Shown piece by piece: positions 10,857 through 21,320 of a DNA stretch of 64,000 bases; position 1 is the stretch's first letter, and every line of letters begins with the position of its first letter. This stretch comes from Deinococcus sp. AB2017081 (GTDB taxonomy: Bacteria > Deinococcota > Deinococci > Deinococcales > Deinococcaceae): assembly GCF_034440735.1 (NCBI RefSeq), contig NZ_CP140098.1, positions 2,969,501 to 3,033,500 on the forward strand. The letters run 5' to 3'. The position numbers were made by a program, and so were the translations under genes. The notes below the pieces were generated by a model, which did not search any database, was not told the origin of the DNA, and saw only the letters and a list, made by a program, of their open reading frames with translations.

Positions 10857-11786
10857 ATGACCCAGCACATCTCGACCCGCCGCAAGTTCCTCGGTATGAC
10901 CGGCCTGATGGGCGCCGGAGCCGTCCTTTCGGGCTGCACCAGCGTGATCGCCGCCAACCCGGTCAAGGCCAACCTGGACGCGATCATCTTCAACTTCGCG
11001 CTGAACCTGGAATACCTGGAAGCCGCGTTCTACCTTGCGGCGACCGGTCGCCTGGGCGAACTCGATGCCGCCGGCGGCGACAGCAGCAAGGTGCTGCTGC
11101 CCGACGGCTTCACGGGCAAGGACGGCGTGGGTGTCCCCGGCATGTCGGCCGCTGTGCGGGCCTACGCCAACGAGACCGCCACTGACGAGAAGAACCACGT
11201 CATCATCATCCGGAAGGTGCTGGGCGCGTCGGCCATCCCGCAGCCCGTCATTGACCTGCGCGATTCCTTCAAGGCGGCAGGATCGGCGGCATCGAACGGC
11301 GCAATCACGGGCTTCAATCCCTTCGCCAATGAGCTGTTCTTCCTGCATGGCGCGTTCATCTTCGAGGACGTGGGCGTCAGTGCCTACAAGGGCGCGGCCC
11401 GTCTGCTGGTGGACGACAGCGAGGGCGGCAACCTGGAGAACGCGGCCGGCATCCTGGCGGTCGAGGCCTACCACGCCGGGATGATCCGCACCCTGCTGTA
11501 CCAGCGGCGCACCGAGACGGCCGCCGCCGGCCTGACCGTCGAGCAGGTCGTGGCTGCGATTAGCAACCTGCGCGACGCCGTGGACGGCAGCTCCGACGAC
11601 GACCAGGGCATCACGGGACCCGTGGCGACCGAGTCGAACATCGTCCTGGCCGACAGCAACTCGATCGCCTTCAGCCGCAGCCCCCGCAACGTCGCCAACA
11701 TCGTGTTCCTGGACACGACCGGTACCGCGACCAAGGGCGGCTTCTACCCGAACGGCCTGAGCGGGGACTTCAGCAAGATCCTGTAA
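10857..11786 (+). CDS. Tat-exported ferritin-like lipoprotein
   Basis: The 309-residue protein begins with a twin-arginine signal (STRRKFLGMTG) that ends in the lipobox LSGC, so it should be exported folded by Tat and then lipid-anchored. The body has the ferritin-like/Dps-related pattern with Glu- and His-containing helices (NLEYLEAAFYLAAT, NETATDEKNHVIIIRK, VEAYHAGMIRTLLYQ). This family includes desiccation-associated proteins. Spaced E/H residues could hold a di-iron site. A strong GGAGG lies before the ATG. The tat genes 2-3 kb upstream encode the likely export route. Confidence 0.88.
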   Translation: MTQHISTRRKFLGMTGLMGAGAVLSGCTSVIAANPVKANLDAIIFNFALNLEYLEAAFYLAATGRLGELDAAGGDSSKVLLPDGFTGKDGVGVPGMSAAVRAYANETATDEKNHVIIIRKVLGASAIPQPVIDLRDSFKAAGSAASNGAITGFNPFANELFFLHGAFIFEDVGVSAYKGAARLLVDDSEGGNLENAAGILAVEAYHAGMIRTLLYQRRTETAAAGLTVEQVVAAISNLRDAVDGSSDDDQGITGPVATESNIVLADSNSIAFSRSPRNVANIVFLDTTGTATKGGFYPNGLSGDFSKIL

Positions 11787-11808
11787 TAGAGCTTCACGGC
11801 CGCCATAC

Positions 11809-11841
11809 GGCCCGGATGTCGTGGTGACCGACATCCGGGCC
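11809..11841. terminator. Bidirectional hairpin between convergent genes
   Basis: A 13-bp perfect stem: GGCCCGGATGTCG (11809-11821) with CGACATCCGGGCC (11829-11841), loop of 7. It sits between the ends of the ferritin-like gene (+) and the SDR gene (-), so it could stop both. T-runs are poor on both sides. Confidence 0.65.
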
Positions 11842-11858
11842 GTCGTCTGTGACTCCGC

Positions 11859-12587
<729 letters not shown>

Positions 12588-12623
12588 GCCCGCAGGGTAG
12601 CGCCCCGCACCGGCCGCGGCACG

Positions 12624-13628
12624 TCAGATCCGGATGGTCACGCGGGCCTTGTCGTTCTCCAGATGCACCGAGTCGATGAAGCGCACGACCTTGGTGGCGT
12701 AGCCCATGACCAGGGTGTGGGTGCGGGCCCCGCCGGCGAAGCGACGGACGCCATTGAGCAGCTCGCCATACGTGATGCCGGTCGCGCTGAAGACCATCTG
12801 TGCGCCGGGCGCGAGGTCACCCGTCTTGTAGACCCGGTGCTCGTCCACGCCCATCTCGCGGAAGCGCTCGCGCATGACGTCGTCCTCGGCGATGAATCGG
12901 CCCTGGATCTCGGCGCCCAGGCACTTGCAGGCCGCGGCCGAGAGCACGCCCTCGGGGGCACCGCCGGAGCCCATCAGGGCATGGACACCGGTGCCACGCA
13001 CACCGACAGCCAGCCCGGCCACGACGTCGCCGTCGCCGATCAGTTTCACGCGGGCCCCGGTGGCCCGCACCCGGCGGATCAGCTCGGCGTGCCGGTCACG
13101 GTCGAGGATCGTGATCATCAGGTCGTCCACGTCCCGCTCCAGGCTCTGGGCGATCACGTTCAGGTTCGCCTCGACCGGCCAGTCCAGGTGCACGCGTCCG
13201 GCGGCGGGGGGCGGCACGATCAGTTTCTCCATGTAGCAGTCCGGCGCGTGCATCAGGCCGCCGCGTTCGGACAGGGCGATCACCGCGAGCCCGTTCGGCA
13301 GGCCCTTGGCGGTCACGCTGGTGCCCTCGACGGGGTCGACGGCGATGTCGACCTCATACTGGCCGCTGCCGACCTGCTCGCCGATGTACAGCATGGGGGC
13401 CTCGTCCATCTCTCCCTCGCCGATCACGACGGTTCCCCGGATGTCCAGCGAGTTCAGGAGTTCGCGCATGGCCTCGGTGCCCGCGCCGTCCACGGCGTTC
13501 TTGTCGCCCAGACCCATGAAGCGGCTGGCGGCCAGCGCCGCGCCCTCGGTGACACGTGCGGTCTCCAGCACCAGCGCGTGCTCGAAACTCTGCGAGTCCT
13601 GTCCGCCGCCCTGCCGCTTGCTCGTCAT
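12624..13628 (-). CDS. glpX: Class II fructose-1,6-bisphosphatase
   Basis: GlpX hydrolyses fructose 1,6-bisphosphate to fructose 6-phosphate in gluconeogenesis. The 334-residue protein has the FBPase II motifs: [13 protein letters not shown], the metal-binding DPVEGTS, and the conserved GSGGAPEGV and [10 protein letters not shown] segments. Length is normal. The minus strand shows TAGGTT (13635-13640) 6 bases before the ATG. The gene is convergent with nothing; the SDR gene follows 36 bases downstream under its own -10 box. Confidence 0.95.
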   Translation of the reverse strand: MTSKRQGGGQDSQSFEHALVLETARVTEGAALAASRFMGLGDKNAVDGAGTEAMRELLNSLDIRGTVVIGEGEMDEAPMLYIGEQVGSGQYEVDIAVDPVEGTSVTAKGLPNGLAVIALSERGGLMHAPDCYMEKLIVPPPAAGRVHLDWPVEANLNVIAQSLERDVDDLMITILDRDRHAELIRRVRATGARVKLIGDGDVVAGLAVGVRGTGVHALMGSGGAPEGVLSAAACKCLGAEIQGRFIAEDDVMRERFREMGVDEHRVYKTGDLAPGAQMVFSATGITYGELLNGVRRFAGGARTHTLVMGYATKVVRFIDSVHLENDKARVTIRI

Positions 13629-13736
13629 GCAAGGAACCTAACACGCCCCCCGAACCGCACCGACTGGAAGTGGTTCCAGGGCTGTCACCCGCTGGGGGAA
13701 CCCCGCCACCGCCCGCACTGGTCGTATGCTCGGCAC

Positions 13737-14252
13737 ATGCGGCACCGCACCCTGCTCCAGCGCCTCGGGCGAAAGGCGCGGGGCTACGTCGCCAAGATCC
13801 GGCGCCTGCTGCGCAGCGTGCGCGTGGAGGATGCCCACCCGGACGACGCCTGGGCCCACGCCCGGCTCACCCCGGCCGAGGAGCGCGTGTACGCCGCCAT
13901 GGATCCCCGCGACCGCGAGCACGCCTGCCGGGTTGCCCAGGCGCTGCTGCGCGGGCACCCGGACGTGGGGGCCGAGGTCGTGGCCGCCGCCCTGCTGCAC
14001 GACTGCGGCAAGAGCGTGCGCCCCTACCGCGTGGCCGAGCGGGTTCTGGTCGGTCTGATTCCCAACCGGCTGGCGCGACTGCTCCCGCCCGTAGGGGCAA
14101 TCGGCATCCGTGCCCACCACCCGGAACTGGGCGCACGGCTCCTGGCACACGCTGGAGCGCGGCCCCGCGTGTGTCGCCTGGTCGCCCGCCACCACCACCC
14201 CGGCGGCGACCCGGACGCCACGCTGCTCCATGAGTACGACGACCGGGAGTGA
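13737..14252 (+). CDS. HD-domain phosphohydrolase-like protein
   Basis: The start is the ATG 6 bases after TATGCT (13725-13730). The 171-residue product has the HD superfamily metal ligands: REHACRVA, the HD pair in LLHDCGKS, HHPELG and RHHHPGGD. N-terminal 30 residues are very basic (RRLLRSVR). HD proteins hydrolyse phosphoester bonds of nucleotides or second messengers, and the substrate is not evident here. It is divergent from glpX, with 108 bases between the two starts. Confidence 0.85.
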   Translation: MRHRTLLQRLGRKARGYVAKIRRLLRSVRVEDAHPDDAWAHARLTPAEERVYAAMDPRDREHACRVAQALLRGHPDVGAEVVAAALLHDCGKSVRPYRVAERVLVGLIPNRLARLLPPVGAIGIRAHHPELGARLLAHAGARPRVCRLVARHHHPGGDPDATLLHEYDDRE

Positions 14253-14268
14253 GATTCCCTCTCTTCGT

Positions 14269-14778
14269 TCAGCGGAAACGCAGTGAGGCGAGCACCTTGG
14301 TGAAGGTCGCGTCAGCCTGGGCGTAGCGCGTGGGCGAGTCGGTCAGCTGGAAGGAGTACAGGTTCTTCGCGCCGTTGCCGTACCACACCCGCATCCGCAG
14401 CTGTCCACCGGGGTGGGTCAGCACATACTGGCGCTCCTGCCCGCGGACACCGCCATACGCGGCCACCTTGCTGGACTGCTGTTTCAGAGTGACGCCGCCC
14501 GTGGCAACCCCTGACTCAAATTTCTTGAATTCGCTGTTCAGATCGATGGCCGCGCCATTCTTGGCGGTGTACAGCAGGCGGATCAGGGTGGCAGGCGGAG
14601 CCTTGGCCGACACCACAGTCAGTCCGGCGGCCTTGTCTCCGAAGTCCGCCCCCAGCCAGCCGCCCGGCAGCGACACCCGGAAGGGCAGTTTGGGATCATC
14701 GACCGCCACCAGGGACTGCGCCCCGGCACTTCCCAGGGCAAGCACGGCGATGGTCAACAGACGGGAACAAGCACTCAT
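14269..14778 (-). CDS. Secreted protein of unknown function
   Basis: The 169-residue product has a cleavable signal peptide (RLLTIAVLALGSAGAQS). The mature part begins with PKLPFRVSLPGGWLG and ends with YAQADATFTKVLASLRF, a layout similar to PsbP/DcrB-like periplasmic proteins. No catalytic residues are evident. The minus strand has TACCCT (14786-14791) 7 bases before the ATG. It lies convergent with the HD-domain gene. Confidence 0.7.
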   Translation of the reverse strand: MSACSRLLTIAVLALGSAGAQSLVAVDDPKLPFRVSLPGGWLGADFGDKAAGLTVVSAKAPPATLIRLLYTAKNGAAIDLNSEFKKFESGVATGGVTLKQQSSKVAAYGGVRGQERQYVLTHPGGQLRMRVWYGNGAKNLYSFQLTDSPTRYAQADATFTKVLASLRFR

Positions 14779-14855
14779 GTCCGCGAGGGTACCAGCGCCA
14801 CATGAGCGGTCACCCAGCCCTGTGCTCTGGCCCCTCTGCTGTCAGCGCGGTTCCC

Positions 14856-16553
14856 TCAACTCTTCGGCCCGACCTCGTACACCGCCCGCCACGGCTTGTA
14901 GATGGTCTTGGTGACGTCCTTGCGCACGCCGGCCGCGTCCTTGATGGTGCGGGTGATGTAGAGGTTGTAGCCGTCCTGTGCCCAGTCGACCTGCCGCACC
15001 GCGCCGGGCCGGAGCTTCGGGTTCACGATGTACTGGGCAGGCGGGTGCGGCGTGCGCGCCAGGATCACGGCCGGGCTGACCGCGACGGTACGGGCCGGTT
15101 TCACGCCCCAGACCTCGACCGTCAGGGTGCTCTTCGCATTGTCGTTCACGGTCTTGATCAGCAGCGGCGCACCGGTGTCGTTCTTGAACTTCAGATCCAC
15201 ACCCGGGTCGTACACGGCGGCCTCGTAGCCCACCTGCGGCTCGTAGTAGCCCACGCGGTACGAGTGCTGGTTGCGCTCGACGACCGGCAGGCCCGCCTGA
15301 TACAGCGCCCGGAAGGTGGTGGTGCTGACCTGGCACACACCGCCGCCCAGGCCATCGACCGTCCGGCCCCCGCTGATGATCAGGCCGCTGACAAAGCCGT
15401 TGCTGGCGCTGATGCCGCCCAGGGTGTTCAGGAAGCTGAAGACCTCGCCGGGGGCGACGACCGCGCCGTTGATCTTCGCGGCAGCATTGGCGACATTGGT
15501 GCGCCGCGCGGCGCTGGAATGGTAGTACGTGCTGCGGCCGACCGTGATCAGCTCCAGCTTCCCCGGATCGGGCAGCTGGGCCAGCGTCAGCGCGGGCACA
15601 CTGGGCCGGCTGGGCAGCACCAGCAGCGCCTTCGTCCGGTCAAGCACGGCCGTCCTGAAGGCCGCATACGCCGCCGGACGATCCGTGACGATTCCGGCCT
15701 TCTCCTTGACCTTGACCAGTTGCGTGCCCTTCAGGGCGTAGCGGGCATCCTGTGCGGGCTGGTCGATGTAACCGGTCAGCTGACCAAACGCGACCTTCAT
15801 GGCAGGCTCGTCGGGCTCGATACCGTCGGGGCGAACCCAGTACAGGTTGGCGACCTGAAGCTCACTGAGAATGCCGCTGCGCGTGGTGCCCGCGAGCTGC
15901 ACCTTGAAGGGGCGCACCAGGGCGTTGCCCTGATCGACCAGCGGCTGCACCTGCGCGGCCGTACGGTCGGCGGCCCACACGTTCAGTGGAATGGTCACCG
16001 TGGTGCTGGCGGGCGCGGCGACATAGCCCTTCACGGCGGCGGCGACGTCGGGGCGCCGGCCGGCCGTATCGGGCTTCACCGCATACCGCTTCGTGGTTCG
16101 CTCGAAGATCACGCTGGCGTTTCTGGGCGACTGTTCCAGACCGCGTGCCAGCGTGGTCAGGGTCGAGGTGGCCCGCTGAGCGTCGACTGCGGTCACGAGC
16201 GGGAACTCCTGCACCTTCGCCTGCCCCAGGAGGGCCTGAAGGCGGTCGATCAGGCCGCGTTCGGCGGTGGCCTGCTCGGCGGGTTTCACGCTGGCTGCCG
16301 CGTCGACGTGCCAGCCGAGCTGCCCGGCCCCGACCGTCCACGCATTCGTGCCGGCGGTCACCGTGACCTGCGGCGCGGCGGGCGCACGGGCCGCCACGGC
16401 CGCGAGGGCCTGTTCGCGCGTCAGGCCGCCCACGTCCACGCCGCCCACGCGCAGGCCCGGTGCCAGCGTCCCGCCCGGCTGCGACGCCGCGTCGACCGCC
16501 AGCGCTCCGCCCAGCAGCGCGATCCCCAGTGTTCCCCCGATCCAGGCCTTCAT
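14856..16553 (-). CDS. VanW-family cell-surface protein
   Basis: The start was set at the second ATG (MKAWIGG), which lies 7 bases after TACACT (minus strand, 16561-16566). The 565-residue product has a signal anchor, then repeats of the YoaR/peptidoglycan-binding type (GLRVGGVDVGGLTREQALA). The VanW domain follows at about residues 350-480, with FSFLNTLGGISASNGF, GGRTVDGLGGGVCQVSTT and RNQHSYRVGYYEPQ. The C-terminal part is beta-rich. VanW proteins are found on cell surfaces and with vancomycin-resistance genes, but their biochemical role is unknown. Confidence 0.9.
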   Translation of the reverse strand: MKAWIGGTLGIALLGGALAVDAASQPGGTLAPGLRVGGVDVGGLTREQALAAVAARAPAAPQVTVTAGTNAWTVGAGQLGWHVDAAASVKPAEQATAERGLIDRLQALLGQAKVQEFPLVTAVDAQRATSTLTTLARGLEQSPRNASVIFERTTKRYAVKPDTAGRRPDVAAAVKGYVAAPASTTVTIPLNVWAADRTAAQVQPLVDQGNALVRPFKVQLAGTTRSGILSELQVANLYWVRPDGIEPDEPAMKVAFGQLTGYIDQPAQDARYALKGTQLVKVKEKAGIVTDRPAAYAAFRTAVLDRTKALLVLPSRPSVPALTLAQLPDPGKLELITVGRSTYYHSSAARRTNVANAAAKINGAVVAPGEVFSFLNTLGGISASNGFVSGLIISGGRTVDGLGGGVCQVSTTTFRALYQAGLPVVERNQHSYRVGYYEPQVGYEAAVYDPGVDLKFKNDTGAPLLIKTVNDNAKSTLTVEVWGVKPARTVAVSPAVILARTPHPPAQYIVNPKLRPGAVRQVDWAQDGYNLYITRTIKDAAGVRKDVTKTIYKPWRAVYEVGPKS

Positions 16554-16692
16554 CGCCATCAGTGTAGGAAAAAGGAAGCGGAAATGCGCGTCAGATCGTC
16601 ACACTCGACGGATCCTTCCCCCATCCAGGGAGACGAGGCGGCCGGATACGCGTCTCCGCATCCGGCCGTCCAGCACCTCACCCTCGTCTGCC

Positions 16693-17952
<1,260 letters not shown>

Positions 17953-18066
17953 AGGGTTGCCCTCCTGGGGTCGTCCGCCCAGTGTAGGCGCTGGGCGGCG
18001 GGGATTCACGGTCGGTGTCCAGCCCGGCGGGCCCGGACGGTGGCCGGCGCGGTCATGCGGGGGCGG

Positions 18067-18942
18067 TCATGCGGGGGCCGGGCGGGCCCGGCGCGGCGGC
18101 GCGTTGATCAGGCCCAGGCCGGCGAGCACCACGAGCACGCCCAGCGCGGACAGCAGTCCCACCGGCTCGCCCGACAGCGCCGCCCAGCCCAGGCCCCATA
18201 CCGGCAGCGCGTACGTGACCGCCGTGACCTGGGTGGGCGACACGCGCGCCAGCAGGCCGTAGTACAGCAGGTACGCCAGCCCACTGCCCAGCACGCCGAG
18301 CACGACGACCGACGCCACGCCCCGCGCCTCCAGCGGCCCCGGCTGCGGGCCGAGCAGCGCCACCGGCAGGAGCATGAGCGCGCACAGGCCCAGCTGCGTG
18401 GTCGCCAGCCCCACCGGGTCGAGGCCCGACAGCGTGCGCTTGGCGATGGTCGTGGCGACGGCGTACCCGGCGCTGGCGAGCAGCAGCACGGTCACGCCCT
18501 GCGCGGTCGCGTGCCCGCCGCCCAGCCCGCCCGACACGGTCAGGGCCACGCCGCCCAGGCCGAGCAGCACCCCGGCGACCACCGGGCCGCGCAGCCGCGA
18601 CTCGTGCAGGCCCAGCCCGATCAGCAGGGCGAACAGCGGCGTGGTCGCGTTGATGATCGCGGCGATGTTGCTGCTCACCGTCTGTTCGCCCCACGCGAAG
18701 AACGTCCACGGGATGGCGTTGTTGAACAGCGCCACGAGCAGCAGCGGCCGCCACAGCCGCAGCGGCGGCAGCGCGTGCCGGCCCAGCCGCAGGGCGGCGA
18801 CCAGCACCAGCACCCCGAACACCGAGCGCAGCAGCGCCACCCACACCGGCGGGAACACCTCGCCCGAGTAGCGGATCAGCAGGAACGACACGCCCCAGAC
18901 CGCGGAGAGCAGGAACATCTGAAAGACGTCCCGGCGGGTCAT
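18067..18942 (-). CDS. EamA-family (DMT) transporter
   Basis: The 291-residue membrane protein has ten hydrophobic segments in two EamA halves, for example SAVWGVSFLLIRYSG, INATTPLFALLIGL and YALPVWGLGWAALSGE. Many family members export amino acids or metabolites. It overlaps the GNAT gene upstream by 4 bases, so the two form an operon. The operon is divergent from a MocR/PdxR-type regulator, which suggests that the regulator controls it. Confidence 0.9.
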   Translation of the reverse strand: MTRRDVFQMFLLSAVWGVSFLLIRYSGEVFPPVWVALLRSVFGVLVLVAALRLGRHALPPLRLWRPLLLVALFNNAIPWTFFAWGEQTVSSNIAAIINATTPLFALLIGLGLHESRLRGPVVAGVLLGLGGVALTVSGGLGGGHATAQGVTVLLLASAGYAVATTIAKRTLSGLDPVGLATTQLGLCALMLLPVALLGPQPGPLEARGVASVVVLGVLGSGLAYLLYYGLLARVSPTQVTAVTYALPVWGLGWAALSGEPVGLLSALGVLVVLAGLGLINAPPRRARPAPA

Positions 18943-19403
18943 GCCGGCTCCCCCAGCGCCCGGCTGAAGTGGTGCGCGCTGATGCTCAGGCCGTGGGCGT
19001 GGTACAGGCGGTGCGCGGCGTGGCGGGCCTCGCCCGTGCCGGAGTCAAGGTGCAGGGCCACGCAGCCCAGGTGGCGGGCCTCGTCGGCCAGCCAGGTCAG
19101 GAGCGCGCCGGCGTGCCCGCGCCCCCGCGCGCCCGGCAGGGTGCTCAGGTCGTCCACGTACAGCGTGCGGCCCTCCCACAGGGTCGTGACGACGCGCCAC
19201 CCGGCGACGGCGACGGCCTCGGCGCGTCCCGGTTCGAAGGCCCCGGTCAGGCGGTAGCCCTCGGGCCCGACCGCGTGCAGGTGGGCCTGGAGGGCCTCCA
19301 CGCGGTCGGTCGCGGGGGAGTCCGGCCGCAGCTCGCGCAGCGCGGGCAGGGCCAGGGCGGCGTCCCCGGGCGGAATGGGACGGAGGGCGCGGGGGTCGGA
19401 CAT
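18939..19403 (-). CDS. GNAT-family N-acetyltransferase
   Basis: The 154-residue protein shows the acetyl-CoA site (LPGARGRGHAGALLTWLADE) and the following strand (LGCVALHLDSGTGEARH). The substrate is unknown. It is the first gene of an operon with the EamA transporter. On the minus strand, TAGTCT (19410-19415) lies exactly 6 bases before the ATG and shares 5 of its bases with the -10 box of the divergent regulator. Confidence 0.88.
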   Translation of the reverse strand: MSDPRALRPIPPGDAALALPALRELRPDSPATDRVEALQAHLHAVGPEGYRLTGAFEPGRAEAVAVAGWRVVTTLWEGRTLYVDDLSTLPGARGRGHAGALLTWLADEARHLGCVALHLDSGTGEARHAAHRLYHAHGLSISAHHFSRALGEPA

Positions 19404-19420
19404 GGTCGTAGACTACGGGC
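19404..19420. promoter_or_regulatory. Shared palindromic -10 box for divergent leaderless genes
   Basis: The whole intergenic space is 17 bp. It contains the palindrome GTAGACTAC (19408-19416). Read on +, TAGACT (19409-19414) is 6 bases before the MocR-type ATG. Read on -, TAGTCT (19410-19415) is 6 bases before the GNAT ATG. RNA polymerase could occupy only one orientation at a time. Confidence 0.7.
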
Positions 19421-20899
19421 ATGGTGGCCCCCCGCACAGCTCCACTTCCGGCGAGTTCCGGCAGTCCACTCCGGAGCACGCGGACGGACGGCCTGCCGTT
19501 CCCCGTGACGCTGGAGCGGGGCGGGCGCGAGCCCCTGCACGCGCAGCTGGCGGCGCGGCTGAGGGCGGCGGTGCTGTCGGGCGCGCTGCCGGGCGGGTCG
19601 GCGCTGCCCGGCACCCGCACGCTGGCCGCCACCCTGGGCGTCACGCGCGGCGTGGTCGCCGACGCGTACGCGGCGCTCGTCGCGGACGGCACGCTGGAGG
19701 CCACCGTGGGGCGCGGCACCGTGGTGCCCGTGGGCGCGGCGCGCAGCACGGCCGCCCCCGCCGCCCGCGGGCCCGCATGGCTGCTCGCGTTCCGGCCGCC
19801 GCCCGTCGACGACCCCCTCCCGCCGGCGGGCATCGTGTTCCAGACCGGGGTCACCGAGACGCGCATGCTGGACGTGCGCGCGTGGCGGCAGGCGTGGGCG
19901 GCGGCGGCCCGCGCACCCCTGCCCGGCGGGTACGGCGACCCGGCGGGCGAGCCGGAACTGCGCGCCGCGCTGGCGGCCTTCGTGGGCCGGCAGCGGGGCC
20001 TCGCGGCGGGTGCGGAGGAGGTGGTCGTCACGGCCGGGTCGCTGCACGCCCTGAACGTGATCTCGCGGGGCCTGCTGCCGCCGGGTTCGCGGGTGCTGTT
20101 CGAGGAACCCGGCTACCGCGCCGCGCGGCAGGTGCTCCTCGACGACGGGCACGAGGTGATCCCCGTGCCGGTGGACGACGGCGGCCTGACGATCGGCCCG
20201 GACTCGCCCCCCGCGCGGCTGGCGTACGTGACGCCCAGCCACCAGTTCCCGCTGGGCGGCCGCATGAGCCTGCCGCGGCGGCTGGCCCTGCTGGAGTGGG
20301 CGCGGCGGCACGACGCATTGATCGTCGAGGACGACTACGACGGCGAGTTCCGCTACGACGCCCCGCCCCTGCCCACCCTGGCGAGCCTCGACGCGGGCGG
20401 CGGACGGGTGCTGTACCTGGGCACCCTGAGCAAGGTGCTCGCCCCGGGCCTGCGCACGGGCTTTCTGACCGCGCCGCCTGCACTGATCCCGGCACTGGTG
20501 CGGGCCCGGACGCTGCTGGACTTCGGGCACCCCCTGCCGGTGCAGCGGGCGCTGACGTGGCTTCTTGCGGGCGGGCACGTCGACCGGCACGTCCGCCGCG
20601 CCCGGCGCTGGCACGCCCAGGTGCGCGCAGCCCTGACCGAGGAACTCGCGCCCCTCGCCCCGCACGCCACGCTGGGCGGCATCGAGGCGGGGCTGCACGT
20701 GTGCCTGCACCTGCACGGCGGCCTGGAGGCGCGGGACGTCGCCGCACGGCTCGCGGCGCGGGGCGTGCACGTGGTCACGCTCGACCTGTACACCCTGCGG
20801 CCGGTCACGTCCCAGACGCTGGTGCTGGGCTTCGGCGGCCTGACCGTGGACGAGGCCCGGCGCGGCGCGCGGATCATCCGGGCGGTGTTGGCCCCCTGA
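19421..20899 (+). CDS. MocR/PdxR-type regulator (GntR HTH plus aminotransferase domain)
   Basis: The 492-residue protein joins an N-terminal GntR winged helix (PLHAQLAARLRAAVLSGALPGGSALPGTRTLAATLGVTR, about residues 34-75) to a class I aminotransferase-like domain. The PLP-lysine lies in LSKVLAPGLRTGF (Lys about residue 338). Such regulators sense PLP or amino compounds and usually control a divergent gene. Here that would be the GNAT-EamA operon, with start codons 17 bp apart. Confidence 0.92.
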   Translation: MVAPRTAPLPASSGSPLRSTRTDGLPFPVTLERGGREPLHAQLAARLRAAVLSGALPGGSALPGTRTLAATLGVTRGVVADAYAALVADGTLEATVGRGTVVPVGAARSTAAPAARGPAWLLAFRPPPVDDPLPPAGIVFQTGVTETRMLDVRAWRQAWAAAARAPLPGGYGDPAGEPELRAALAAFVGRQRGLAAGAEEVVVTAGSLHALNVISRGLLPPGSRVLFEEPGYRAARQVLLDDGHEVIPVPVDDGGLTIGPDSPPARLAYVTPSHQFPLGGRMSLPRRLALLEWARRHDALIVEDDYDGEFRYDAPPLPTLASLDAGGGRVLYLGTLSKVLAPGLRTGFLTAPPALIPALVRARTLLDFGHPLPVQRALTWLLAGGHVDRHVRRARRWHAQVRAALTEELAPLAPHATLGGIEAGLHVCLHLHGGLEARDVAARLAARGVHVVTLDLYTLRPVTSQTLVLGFGGLTVDEARRGARIIRAVLAP

Positions 20900-20942
20900 C
20901 GGGAACGGCAACCGCGGAGCGGAATCGGCCGTACTGAGAAGC

Positions 20943-21320
20943 ATGAGGACGAAGACCTTCCACCTGCCGCTCCTGGCCGCGCTGCCCGCCGTGCTCGCCG
21001 CGTGCGGGCCGGCCGGGGTGGACACGGCCGGCTACACCCGCTGGTCGTACGGCAGCTCCCAGCAGTGCCTGGACGCCAACCGCGCGCTCCTGACGCAGGG
21101 CCTGTCCAACCCCTGCCAGCGCAGCGGCGGCACGTACTTCGGGCCGTATATCCGGGTCTTCAATGGCACCCGGCAGTACCTGGGCTACGACGGCCGCGGC
21201 AAGACCCTGGCCGGCGGCGTGACCTACGACCCGGCGCGTGGCAGCTACGGCACGTTCCGCGCGCCCGTCACGCGCGGCGGCTTCCTGGGGTCGGCGCGCA
21301 GCGGCTCCTTCGGCGGATGA
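20943..21320 (+). CDS. Small lipoprotein, YgiB/DUF1190-like
   Basis: The 125-residue product has a lipoprotein signal (LPLLAALPAVLAAC). The mature part contains YTRWSYGSSQQCLDANRALL and two cysteines, and ends in a Gly/Ser-rich tail (RGGFLGSARSGSFGG) like that of YgiB/DUF1190 proteins. Its stop codon overlaps the ATG of a glutathionylspermidine-synthase-like gene (ATGA), matching the ygiB-ygiC pairing of enterobacteria. The DUF1190 assignment rests on context and tail pattern and is not certain. Confidence 0.7.
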   Translation: MRTKTFHLPLLAALPAVLAACGPAGVDTAGYTRWSYGSSQQCLDANRALLTQGLSNPCQRSGGTYFGPYIRVFNGTRQYLGYDGRGKTLAGGVTYDPARGSYGTFRAPVTRGGFLGSARSGSFGG

